Below are positions 1 to 6,512 of a stretch of 7,097 nt of DNA, piece after piece. The position numbers and the translations under genes were made by a program. A model generated the notes under the pieces. The model did not search any database and was not told where the DNA came from. It was given only the letters and a program-made list of their open reading frames with translations. How positions within the stretch are numbered: position 1 is the first letter of the stretch; the number at the start of each line of letters is the position of its first letter. Source of the stretch: Candidatus Acetothermia bacterium (GTDB lineage Bacteria > Bipolaricaulota > Bipolaricaulia > Bipolaricaulales > Bipolaricaulaceae); assembly GCA_003551325.1 (NCBI GenBank), contig PUMK01000287.1, forward strand, positions 1-7,097, in the 5' to 3' direction.

Positions 1-16
1 CGGCGGAGCCGCACGT

Positions 17-214
17 GTGCATGACCTGACCCCTTTGTCGCCTCTGTCGCCCGCTGCAAGACGCAGGTGGATCTACTGGGCCTTCATCGCGGCCTTCATC
101 GGAGCGCTGCTCATCGCGCTCTTCTTCACAGCACTGGGCCTTTTGTCGGCCGTGTTGTGGGTAGGTGTCTGCCGCCTGTACCGACGGTGGACGCCTCGTC
201 CGTCCGGAGCGTGA
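17..214 (+). CDS. Small membrane protein of unknown function, possibly partial at its 5' end
   Basis: I do not recognise this 65-residue product. A GTG start at 17 has a GGAG at 5-8 placed 8 nt upstream. The frame is also open to the left edge of the window, so it could instead be the tail of a longer gene. The N-terminus has a small proline/serine repeat (PLSPLSP, residues 6-12) and a basic cluster RRR (15-17). A hydrophobic stretch follows (about residues 18-51), long enough for one long or two short membrane helices. The C-terminus is basic (RLYRRW, 53-58). The basic residues on both flanks do not settle the topology. The stop lies 10 nt before the patatin start, so the two are probably co-transcribed. 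A role as a membrane partner of the phospholipase is only a guess from position. Confidence 0.5.
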   Translation: MHDLTPLSPLSPAARRRWIYWAFIAAFIGALLIALFFTALGLLSAVLWVGVCRLYRRWTPRPSGA

Positions 215-215
215 G

Positions 216-224
216 AAGGGAAGG
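216..224 (+). promoter_or_regulatory. Ribosome binding site deciding the patatin start
   Basis: A purine-rich AAGGGAAGG run directly precedes the ATG at 225. It lies mostly in the 10-nt gap after the stop of the small membrane gene. The best match to the 16S rRNA tail, AAGGGA, is close to the start codon; a second GGAG (205-208) is further away. This supports the ATG at 225 over the in-frame GTG at 165. Confidence 0.5.
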
Positions 225-1115
225 ATGCTCGGATCGCTGGGATTGGCACTGGGGGGTGGCGGAGCCCGGGGGCTCGCCCACGCAGGCGTGCTCACGGCTC
301 TGCAAGAGGAAGGCATCGCTCCCAAGTTCGTGGCCGGCGCAAGCATGGGAGCGATTGTGGGAGCCATGTACGCCGTATCCCAAGACATGCGGCGTCTCTC
401 CCAACTGCTCGATGCACTCGACCTCCACGAAATGCTGGGCATCTCCGAGACATACCGGGGGATGGTCGAGCGAACCGCCGGTGAAGCGGTCATCGAGCAG
501 TTCACCGGAGCTTCGTGGCGGCGAAAGCCCTCTCCTCGCCGGGAACGGCTGTGCGCGTTCATCGACCTTCTATGTAAGGGTAAGCGCTTTCGGGACCTGG
601 ACATCCCGCTCGGGTGCATCACCGCCGATGTCGACACGGGCGAAGAGGTGGTCCTTCGCAGCGGCCCCTTGGCCCATGCCGCAGCGGCAAGCGCTTCGTT
701 GCCCGGCGTTCTGCCACCGTTCCCATGGCGGGGGAGATACCTGATCGACGGAGGGGTGGTCAACAACCTGCCAGCGGATGTCCCGCTCTCCATGGGAGCG
801 GACACCGTGTTGGCAGTGGACGTCTCCGCCCCGCTGGTGACCGCCCCCGAGGGGACCATGGATGTGCTGCTCCAGTCCTACACCATCACCGCTCGGCGCC
901 TCACGCAGGTTCAGCTCGACCTCGTACGGACGACCTTAGGAGACCGGCTCATCGTCATCCGTCCGAAGGTCGACGAGATCGGCATGCTCGAGTTCCACCG
1001 CGTAGGAGAGGCCGTAGCCGCAGGGCTGGAGGCCGGACGGGAGGCCGTACGCCAACTGCGGGAGCTCAGCGCAGACGCTTATTCAACGATCAGCGACGGC
1101 GAGAAACGATCGTAG
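225..1115 (+). CDS. Patatin-like phospholipase (RssA/NTE-type serine hydrolase)
   Basis: The 296-residue product is a patatin-family lipid acyl hydrolase, with a Ser-Asp dyad rather than a classical triad. Visible motifs in order: the glycine-rich oxyanion-hole loop GGGGARG (residues 10-16), the nucleophile elbow GASMG with Ser40 (38-42), an ASASLPG segment (155-161), and LIDGG with the catalytic Asp175 (173-177), followed by VNNLPADV. Length and motif spacing fit the bacterial RssA/YlbK group of cytoplasmic patatins. No signal peptide or added membrane domain is seen. The ATG at 225 is preferred over an in-frame GTG at 165 because AAGGGAAGG lies just before it and the family usually starts a few residues before the glycine loop. 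The true substrate (phospholipid, lysophospholipid or other ester) cannot be read from sequence. The last 37 bases overlap the end of the opposing mbhN gene. Confidence 0.9.
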   Translation: MLGSLGLALGGGGARGLAHAGVLTALQEEGIAPKFVAGASMGAIVGAMYAVSQDMRRLSQLLDALDLHEMLGISETYRGMVERTAGEAVIEQFTGASWRRKPSPRRERLCAFIDLLCKGKRFRDLDIPLGCITADVDTGEEVVLRSGPLAHAAAASASLPGVLPPFPWRGRYLIDGGVVNNLPADVPLSMGADTVLAVDVSAPLVTAPEGTMDVLLQSYTITARRLTQVQLDLVRTTLGDRLIVIRPKVDEIGMLEFHRVGEAVAAGLEAGREAVRQLRELSADAYSTISDGEKRS

Positions 1116-1471
1116 TCGGCAAGCAGGAAGTCGTCGCTCACAGCCAGCGCGTCGACCGGACAGACATCCACGCACTGCGCGCAGAACGTGCATCGGGCGA
1201 TGTGCATGCGGATCTTCTTGTCCTCCGGCTTGAACATGATCACCTGCGCCGGACACACGCGAAGGCACAGCTGACAGCCGATGCACTTCTCTCGGTCGTA
1301 GACAAGCTTGCCGCGAAAGCCAGGGGGGACCGGTACGGGGGGCGTCAGCTTGGCCTTACCCTCGGCCACCTTCGCCAGAAACCCTGTTACTGAACGCGGC
1401 ATGTACTTGGCGGGGAAACGATTCGTCACCGGCCGTGTGAACAGTTGTGCGAAGAGCGCTTTGAGGATCAT
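1079..1471 (-). CDS. mbhN: Membrane-bound hydrogenase ferredoxin-like subunit MbhN (NuoI family)
   Basis: This 130-residue protein is the electron-input subunit, with two [4Fe-4S] clusters. Two complete CxxCxxCxxxCP motifs are visible: Cys63, 66, 69, 73 (KCIGCQLCLRVCP) and Cys94, 97, 100, 104 (RCTFCAQCVDVCP). In NuoI/MbhN proteins these accept electrons from soluble reduced ferredoxin and pass them to the small subunit. The N-terminal 50 residues are basic and proline-rich with no membrane helix, as expected for the segment that packs on the NuoH-like subunit. The ATG overlaps the mbhM stop by 4 nt (ATGA), behind a modest AAGGTGGTGA site. It is the last gene of the operon, as in archaeal mbh loci. 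Its TAA stop lies inside the 3' end of the convergent patatin gene, so the transcript must run into that gene before ending. Confidence 0.92.
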   Translation of the reverse strand: MILKALFAQLFTRPVTNRFPAKYMPRSVTGFLAKVAEGKAKLTPPVPVPPGFRGKLVYDREKCIGCQLCLRVCPAQVIMFKPEDKKIRMHIARCTFCAQCVDVCPVDALAVSDDFLLADYDRFSPSLIVE

Positions 1472-2460
1472 CCCATCACCACCTTGTCGAGCACCAACAG
1501 GGCAAGCCCGGCCAACGCTGCGGCGGTCACGGGAATCCAGAAGCCGCGGGCCACTTGGTCGACCTTCAGCCGGGCCATGGCCACCCGCACCGTGGTGACG
1601 GCCACGAACACAACGGCGAACACCTTAACGAAGAAGAACAGCTGGTCCACGAGCGCCGCCCAGCCCCCGGACAGCCCAAGCGGAGAGGCAATCCCGTAGG
1701 GGAAGAAGAGCGCCACGACAAGCGCCCCCATGGCCACCGTCTTCACAGCGTCGGCAAGGTAGAAAAGCGCCAGGTTGACCCCTGAATACTCCACCAACAA
1801 CCCTCCGGCGATCTCCGTCTCCGCCTCCGGGATGTCGAACGGGATCTTGGAGAGCTCTGCGGGCGTGACGACCAACAGGCACAGAAACAGAAGTGCAAGC
1901 CCCAGTACCCCCAGCGGCCCCACAAGCCCCCACAGCGGTGTCGAGCCAACCGTCACCATGGAGAACGCCGGGCTGAAGCCCAACGTGGCCAATCGCCACA
2001 CCACGCCAACCACAACCACCGCCAGCGGGAACTCGTAGGACATCATCATCACGATCTCCCGCTGCGCCCCCACCGAAGCGAACGGCGATCCGGAGGCGAA
2101 CCCACCGAGGGCCATGGCCACGGCCGGCATCGCCAGGAGGTAGAGGATGAGGATCAAGTCTCCCCTACCGGAGAGCACGGGCGGGAACGGACCCAAGGGC
2201 AGGTACAGAAGCACGGTTACCGACGCCACAACGGCCAGGATCGGAGCAGCGTGGAACAGCCACGGCACTGCATCCCGCGGCACCACGTTCTCCTTCACCA
2301 TCAGCTTCCCCACGTCCAGGAACGGCTGCCGCAAGGGCGGGCCGATCCTCCCCTGCATGCGTGCAGCCAGTTTCCGGTCGATGCCTTTGTACACGAGCCC
2401 CAAGAGGCCGGAACCCAGGACCACCACCGCCGACTGCCAGATCACATGCAGAACGTTCAT
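1468..2460 (-). CDS. mbhM: Membrane-bound hydrogenase membrane anchor MbhM (NuoH family)
   Basis: The 330-residue integral membrane protein has about eight hydrophobic helices and matches the NuoH/HyfC/EchB family. Recognisable signatures are DRKLAARMQGRIGPP (28-42) followed by QPFLDVGKLMVKE (45-57), GAQRE (131-135), SYEFP (141-145), and the acidic loop PFDIPEAETEI (207-217) followed by EYSG (224-227). In complex I and Mbh this subunit holds the hydrophilic arm on the membrane. Its conserved acidic residues (here Glu135, Glu143, Glu212, Glu214, Glu216 are candidates) couple electron transfer to ion movement. The ATG at 2460 is chosen because it overlaps the mbhL stop by 4 nt and has GGAGG 8 nt upstream. 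A GTG at 2487 would add nine residues and has no ribosome binding site. The position between mbhL and mbhN is the Mbh order, unlike Mbx, where the M gene precedes J. Confidence 0.93.
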   Translation of the reverse strand: MNVLHVIWQSAVVVLGSGLLGLVYKGIDRKLAARMQGRIGPPLRQPFLDVGKLMVKENVVPRDAVPWLFHAAPILAVVASVTVLLYLPLGPFPPVLSGRGDLILILYLLAMPAVAMALGGFASGSPFASVGAQREIVMMMSYEFPLAVVVVGVVWRLATLGFSPAFSMVTVGSTPLWGLVGPLGVLGLALLFLCLLVVTPAELSKIPFDIPEAETEIAGGLLVEYSGVNLALFYLADAVKTVAMGALVVALFFPYGIASPLGLSGGWAALVDQLFFFVKVFAVVFVAVTTVRVAMARLKVDQVARGFWIPVTAAALAGLALLVLDKVVMG

Positions 2461-3683
2461 CCGCACACCCTCCGCGTCTTCTCCCACGACAGGCGAAGCA
2501 ACGCTTGCTTGTCCAACGCCTCACGCGTGTCCCCTCGGTCCACGTGGACGCGGTCCATGCAACACATGCACGGGTCGATGGAGGCCGCGATGATCGGGAT
2601 ATCCGCGATCTCCTGCTCCCGGAACATGGGGGTCCACGGCATGAGGTTGGAGTAGGTAGGAGCTTTGACCTTCCAGACGGCCGGTCCTTCCTGTCCCGCC
2701 TCCAGCCTCACGTAATGGATGACCTCACCGCGGGGAGCCTCGTGCCGGCCAATTCCCTCGCCCTCCGCCTTCTTCAGGTAGGCGAGCAACGCTGGGATCT
2801 TGGGGAAGCTTGTGATCTCCCCTTCCGGCATCTCCCGCAGGCACCTCTCCACAAGGTCGAGCGACTGTGCCACCTCCAGAAGACGCACGATGATCCGGTC
2901 GTAGACATCACCGTGGACCTCTACTCCGTGATCCTCCGGGGTGAGTGCCGTGAGGTCGAAGTCCCCGTACACAAGATACGGCCAATCCTGGCGCACATCC
3001 TTGCGCAATCCCGAAGCACGGGCTACCGGTCCCACGGCGCACAGCTCGTGCGCCTCCTTGGGGGTGAGAACGCCCACATCTCGCGTGCGCGCTTCCACCG
3101 ACGGATCTCGGAGGAAGGTGTCCGACAACTCTTCGAAGAGACCGCGGTAGTAGCGGATCATCTCCATGAGCTTCGGATACTGCTCGGCAGCGATGTCCCG
3201 CCGCACCCCACCGAAGATGGGTAGGGCGTAGTCCACCCGGTTGCCGGTCAGCTCCTCCAGGATGTCCATCACCTTCTCTCGCACCTTCCACGACAGGTGC
3301 AGCAGCGTGTCGAAACCGAGTTCGTGAGCCGCCACGCCCGCCCACAGGAGGTGCGAGTGAATGCGCTCCAGCTCCGAGACGATGACCCGGATGTACTGCG
3401 CTCTGGGAGGCACTTCGATGTTCGCCGCTTGTTCGACGGCCTGCGTGAGCACGATGGGGTGAGAGATCGAGCAGATTCCGCAAATCCGCTCGGACAAGTA
3501 GAGCACCTGGATCAGGTTGCGTCGCATGCCCATGTACTCGATCCCCCGGTGCACGAATCCCGGCTTCACGTCAACACTACGGATCCGCTCGCCCTCCACC
3601 TGGAAGGTAAACCGGATGTTCTCCTTCAAGGCCGGGTGGATGGGCCCGACCGGGATCTCGTACGTGGTCTTACGTTCCTGCAT
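2457..3683 (-). CDS. mbhL: [NiFe] hydrogenase large (catalytic) subunit MbhL (NuoD family)
   Basis: This 408-residue protein holds the predicted [NiFe] active site for proton reduction/H2 oxidation on the cytoplasmic side of the membrane. The N-terminal nickel motif is ERICGICSISHP with Cys68 and Cys71. The C-terminal motif is IDPCMCCMDR with Cys372 and Cys375. All four ligands are therefore present, close to the numbering I recall for Pyrococcus MbhL. Glu21, in the ALKEN segment near the N-terminus, may be the proton-transfer glutamate. An extra Cys374 lies inside the second CxxC. Residues after Arg378 form a 30-residue tail that a maturation endopeptidase may remove, as for HycE. The start at 3683 overlaps mbhK by 14 nt and has GGAGG 6 nt upstream. 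Complex I NuoD lacks these cysteines, so that identity is excluded. Nickel and Fe(CN)2CO insertion would need hyp genes, which are not in this window. Confidence 0.94.
   Translation of the reverse strand: MQERKTTYEIPVGPIHPALKENIRFTFQVEGERIRSVDVKPGFVHRGIEYMGMRRNLIQVLYLSERICGICSISHPIVLTQAVEQAANIEVPPRAQYIRVIVSELERIHSHLLWAGVAAHELGFDTLLHLSWKVREKVMDILEELTGNRVDYALPIFGGVRRDIAAEQYPKLMEMIRYYRGLFEELSDTFLRDPSVEARTRDVGVLTPKEAHELCAVGPVARASGLRKDVRQDWPYLVYGDFDLTALTPEDHGVEVHGDVYDRIIVRLLEVAQSLDLVERCLREMPEGEITSFPKIPALLAYLKKAEGEGIGRHEAPRGEVIHYVRLEAGQEGPAVWKVKAPTYSNLMPWTPMFREQEIADIPIIAASIDPCMCCMDRVHVDRGDTREALDKQALLRLSWEKTRRVCG
2469..2473 (-). promoter_or_regulatory. Ribosome binding site deciding the mbhM start
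   Basis: GGAGG on the minus strand, 8 nt before the ATG at 2460 and inside the last codons of mbhL. It favours that start over the GTG at 2487, which lacks such a site, and fits translational coupling of MbhL and MbhM. Confidence 0.6.
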
Positions 3684-4200
3684 TGCGCTCCTCCCACTTC
3701 ACCGTACGCCGCACCATGCCGCCGATCTCCTCGTCGTCTGCTCGCCAGGGGTGTGCGGTCACATCGTCGGGCAAGAAGAGGTTCCTGTCGTCGGTGATCC
3801 CCTCGAACGCCACGCCCAGAAACTCGCGCTTCTCCCGCTCGGTCGTCTCCGCACCGGGAATCAGCCCACAGAGCGAGGGGACGCGGAGCGCGGTCTTGGG
3901 CAGCATGAGGCGTAACGTGACCAGCACCTCACCACCCTCGGTACCGTAACCAACCGTCAGGTGATAAAGAAGTTCGATGTCTTCACCGGCGTCCCGACCG
4001 GAGATCACGGAGAGGTGGAGTGGAGCCAGGTCAGCGAGTGCACGCACCGCCGGCACCAACGCTTGGCCCGAGATGCCCGCCCACACCTCCTTGATCTCCT
4101 GAGGTCGCGCCACCCCCACGGTACGGCTGCGCAGCTCCGGATCCGTCAACGCTTCGCCCGCGCTCGTCCGCAGCATGTCCAGCACCTTGTCCACCGTCAT
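3670..4200 (-). CDS. mbhK: Membrane-bound hydrogenase subunit MbhK (NuoC family, 30 kDa-type)
   Basis: The 176-residue soluble subunit has no cofactor motif. It is placed in the NuoC/30-kDa family by its C-terminal signature at about residues 117-155: ETTEREKREFLGVAFEG followed by DRNLFLPDDV and HPWRADD. This corresponds to the ERE...GI.FEGHPD.R.LLPDDW pattern of the family. The preceding region (about 48-110) should form the alpha/beta domain that packs against the large subunit. In Mbh and complex I this protein is structural and stabilises the hydrophilic arm with the NuoD-like subunit. It is a separate gene here, not fused to the large subunit as in HycE. The ATG overlaps the mbhJ stop by 4 nt, with a GGGGGAGAAGG run just before it. 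Confidence 0.9.
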   Translation of the reverse strand: MTVDKVLDMLRTSAGEALTDPELRSRTVGVARPQEIKEVWAGISGQALVPAVRALADLAPLHLSVISGRDAGEDIELLYHLTVGYGTEGGEVLVTLRLMLPKTALRVPSLCGLIPGAETTEREKREFLGVAFEGITDDRNLFLPDDVTAHPWRADDEEIGGMVRRTVKWEERNAGT

Positions 4201-4631
4201 ACCTTCTCCCCCGCCTCCAGGCCCTCCAACTTGGCCACTGCCTTGACCACACCGTCGATGATGGCCTCAGGGCGCACCGGACACCCAGGGATGTACACGT
4301 CCACGGGGATGATCTCATCCACAGGGCCAGCGACGTTGTAGGAATCGTAGAACACGCCGGAGGTGGAACCACAACCGCCCACCACCACAACAGCTTTGGG
4401 CTCAGGCGTTTGCTCGTAGATGCGGCGCAGGCGATCGGCCATGGGGGTCGTCACCGTACCGGTGACCAGGAGCACATCCGCGTGTCGCGGCGTACCCACC
4501 AGCATGATCCCGAAGCGCTCCACGTCGTACCGCGGGGTCAACGCAGCCACGATCTCGATATCGCAGCCGTTGCACGATCCCGTCGGGACGTGGTACACCC
4601 ACAGCGCGCGCTTGAACGCCGACAGTTTCAT
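4197..4631 (-). CDS. mbhJ: [NiFe] hydrogenase small subunit MbhJ (NuoB family, proximal [4Fe-4S])
   Basis: The 144-residue protein carries one [4Fe-4S] cluster next to the [NiFe] site. Its four cysteine ligands are Cys20 and Cys23 (GSCNGCDIE), Cys87 (VGGCGSTSG) and Cys117 (YIPGCPVRP). The CxxC spacing of the first pair is that of group 4 hydrogenases; complex I NuoB has adjacent cysteines. It lacks the extra cluster domain of group 1 small subunits and has no Tat signal, so it stays in the cytoplasm. It relays electrons from MbhN to MbhL. The ATG at 4631 has AGGAGG 4 nt upstream, overlapping the mbhI stop codon. A longer frame reaching 4691 would run back through mbhI and is not supported. 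Confidence 0.94.
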   Translation of the reverse strand: MKLSAFKRALWVYHVPTGSCNGCDIEIVAALTPRYDVERFGIMLVGTPRHADVLLVTGTVTTPMADRLRRIYEQTPEPKAVVVVGGCGSTSGVFYDSYNVAGPVDEIIPVDVYIPGCPVRPEAIIDGVVKAVAKLEGLEAGEKV

Positions 4632-4635
4632 CCAC

Positions 4636-4641
4636 CCTCCT
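4636..4641 (-). promoter_or_regulatory. Ribosome binding site deciding the mbhJ start
   Basis: AGGAGG on the minus strand, 4 nt before the ATG at 4631. It shares bases with the TAG stop of mbhI (4640-4642), so a ribosome ending on mbhI sits at the mbhJ start region. It supports a 144-residue MbhJ over a 20-residue longer form. Confidence 0.65.
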
Positions 4642-4966
4642 AGCTCAACATCACCACAAGGAACACGACAGCCAGCATGACCACCAGCCACGTCACGTAA
4701 TCCACGACGACCCCTGTGTGGAACGCACGGATCCGCTCCACGAACGGCCGCAACGCCTCCACGAACCCCCAGTAGAGGTGCTGCCCGCCCACGTGCACGC
4801 CCTCCGGCATCGGCTCACCGGAGAGGAAGGGCGTCGCTTGCTCCGTTCCCTTCTTGTAGTCCTGACGTCCCTTGGACCGGAACCACCACGTCAGCGCCGT
4901 CACCGCTACGGCCAGCGCCAGCCAAACCAGCGGGCTCCAGAAACCTTCGCCTGTCAGTAGGTTCAT
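4640..4966 (-). CDS. mbhI: Small two-helix membrane subunit MbhI of membrane-bound hydrogenase
   Basis: The 108-residue protein has one membrane helix near the N-terminus (about 10-29), a charged central part (30-85), and a second helix (about 86-107). The centre includes TPFLSGEPMPEG (45-56) and an amphipathic stretch WGFVEALRPFVERIRAF (66-82). This layout resembles the C-terminal extension of NuoL-type subunits and MbhI, which links the antiporter module to the hydrogenase module in the Mbh structure. The assignment rests mainly on position between the MrpD-like and NuoB-like genes, the two-helix design and the FLSGE-like motif; sequence identity in such short subunits is low. The ATG is 1 nt after the mbhH stop and has GGGAGG 5 nt upstream. 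Confidence 0.8.
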   Translation of the reverse strand: MNLLTGEGFWSPLVWLALAVAVTALTWWFRSKGRQDYKKGTEQATPFLSGEPMPEGVHVGGQHLYWGFVEALRPFVERIRAFHTGVVVDYVTWLVVMLAVVFLVVMLS

Positions 4967-4967
4967 G

Positions 4968-6512
4968 TCAGCCTCCCAACACGGCAGCCAGGTACACGTC
5001 CCGCCCCGTCCACAACGCGTCCGCCGCCGGCGCCACCATATGACGGACCACCAAGTCCGGCACCAAGCCGAACGCGATCACCACCACAGCCAGCACCGCC
5101 ATCCCGGCCAGCATCGCCGGAGAAATGGGCTGCCCTCCCTCCAGGTTACGCCGTGGCCCCAGGAACGCTCCCTGGAACGCACGGACAAACACCGCAAGCA
5201 GAAGGATCGAGGCCAGAACCGCCAGCGCCGTCAGAATCGGCGACAAGCGGAAGCTCGACTGGTAGATCATCAGCTTGGAGGCGAATCCGTTGAGCGGCGG
5301 AATCCCCGCAAGGGCCAACGCACCCAGAAGGAAGAACCCACTCGTCCACACCTCAGTGTGCGCGAGCCCTCCGAGCGAGCGCAGGTCCCCCGTGCCCGCT
5401 GCACGGCGCACCGCACCGGCACACAGGAGCAGAAGACCGATACACGCTGCATCGTTGAACATGTGGAACACCCCACCTTGCAGCGCCACACGCCCGAATT
5501 CCGGTCGGGTGGCCAGCGTGGCGAGTCCCACCCCCGCAGCGAGCAGCATGAACCCGATCTGCGACACCGCCCCGTACGCAATGAGCCGCCCCAGATCGGT
5601 CTGGATCACCGCCATGAGGACAGCCACCAAGATCGTCAACGCCCCCAACGCTGTCACCAACCAACCCACAGCCGGCGTACTCGCACCACCGTACATGGTG
5701 AACACCATCCGGAAGAGGCCGTAGAGCGCTGCCTGTGTGTTGGCCACGAGCACGATGGCGGTGTTCGCATCGGCCTCACCGTAGGCATCCGGCGCCCACA
5801 TGTGCATCGGCACAGCACCAGCCTTCATCAGGAGACCCCCGAGCAGGAGTCCCAAGGCGATGCGGTCGAGCGCCCCTCCCTGGATCTGCGAGGAGAGGAA
5901 CGCCATGTTCAGCGCACCGTACTGCCCGTACAGAACACCCACGGCGAGGAGCACGAGCAGACCACCCAGGATGTACATCACCAATGTCTTAAACGCTGCC
6001 TCCGGCGACCGGGACTCCCACGCCCGGAAGCCGATGAGGCCACAAGCGGCCACCGTGGTGATCTCGAAGAACACGAAGAAGTTGAACATGTCACCGGTGA
6101 GCTTGAGTCCCAGCATGCCCGCCCACAGAAGGAGGAACAGCGACATGGAAAGCGTCTTACCCTTGCCCTCCTCCACGAACCCCAGCGCGTAGACGAGCGC
6201 TGCCCCACCGAGCAGTGCGGCGATCAGGGCCATGAACGCACTCATCGCGTCCACCACGAGCATGATTCGAATGGGGAAGCCTTCGGGGCCCAACGTGGCA
6301 TCGGCTGCCTCAGCACCAAGCGTATACACCTGCACACCGCCGGTGAACACCTGAACGGCGAGCGTCACGATCATGGCCACGGTGAACGCCCCCACGCCCA
6401 CCAACCACAGGTCGCGTAGTCTCCGGTGGACCTTGGCCATGAGCGGAAGGGCAAAGGCCCCCAACAGGGGCACGGCAATCGTCAGAATCGGCACGTGCAC
6501 GGTCCAGCTCAT
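4968..6512 (-). CDS. mbhH: Antiporter-like membrane subunit MbhH (MrpD / NuoL-M-N family)
   Basis: The 514-residue protein has about 14 hydrophobic helices and the proton-conducting transporter fold. Visible family marks: TGDMFNFFVFFEI with the TM5 glutamate Glu150, LLMKAGAVPMHMWAPDAY with the TM7 lysine Lys230, and GIPPLNGFASK with the TM12 lysine Lys413. In this family these residues form the ion path (Glu/Lys pair, central lysines, terminal Lys/Glu). Two central positions differ from the common pattern: the TM8 lysine is Gln260 (ANTQAALYGLFR), and the HxxNHxxxK helix reads HMFNDAACI, with Asp354 and Ile358. In Mbh this subunit is proposed to pump H+ as hydrogenase turnover drives it. The start overlaps the mbhG stop by 4 nt (ATGA), with GGGAG 8 nt upstream. 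The length is normal for MrpD-like proteins. Confidence 0.92.
   Translation of the reverse strand: MSWTVHVPILTIAVPLLGAFALPLMAKVHRRLRDLWLVGVGAFTVAMIVTLAVQVFTGGVQVYTLGAEAADATLGPEGFPIRIMLVVDAMSAFMALIAALLGGAALVYALGFVEEGKGKTLSMSLFLLLWAGMLGLKLTGDMFNFFVFFEITTVAACGLIGFRAWESRSPEAAFKTLVMYILGGLLVLLAVGVLYGQYGALNMAFLSSQIQGGALDRIALGLLLGGLLMKAGAVPMHMWAPDAYGEADANTAIVLVANTQAALYGLFRMVFTMYGGASTPAVGWLVTALGALTILVAVLMAVIQTDLGRLIAYGAVSQIGFMLLAAGVGLATLATRPEFGRVALQGGVFHMFNDAACIGLLLLCAGAVRRAAGTGDLRSLGGLAHTEVWTSGFFLLGALALAGIPPLNGFASKLMIYQSSFRLSPILTALAVLASILLLAVFVRAFQGAFLGPRRNLEGGQPISPAMLAGMAVLAVVVIAFGLVPDLVVRHMVAPAADALWTGRDVYLAAVLGG

Noticed and set aside
67..744. Open frame of 225 codons on the plus strand overlapping the small membrane gene and the patatin
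   Set aside because: Out of frame with the patatin motifs (GGGGARG, GASMG), and the translation looks random.
1060..1130. Possible intrinsic terminator between the convergent units
   Set aside because: Short complementary pieces such as CGATC/GATCG occur, but there is no stable hairpin followed by a T-run on either strand.
614..1393. Plus-strand frame of 259 codons running from the patatin gene into mbhN
   Set aside because: Arg/His-rich shadow; both underlying genes have clear motifs in other frames.
2361..3224. Open frame of 287 codons on the plus strand opposite mbhM and mbhL
   Set aside because: Low-complexity Arg/Pro/His-rich translation, with MbhL and MbhM motifs unambiguous on the minus strand; a GC-rich shadow frame.
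4872..6419. Long open frame of 515 codons on the plus strand opposite mbhH
   Set aside because: It mirrors the codon bias of mbhH on the other strand. The translation is rich in His, Arg, Gln and Glu with no recognisable fold, and the start lies inside mbhI with no ribosome binding site seen. MbhH is clearly the coding frame.
2457..6512. Respiratory complex I (nuo) operon
   Set aside because: The NuoD-like protein keeps both nickel CxxC motifs, the NuoB-like protein has CxxC spacing, and the order with Mrp-type B, C and D subunits is that of Mbh.
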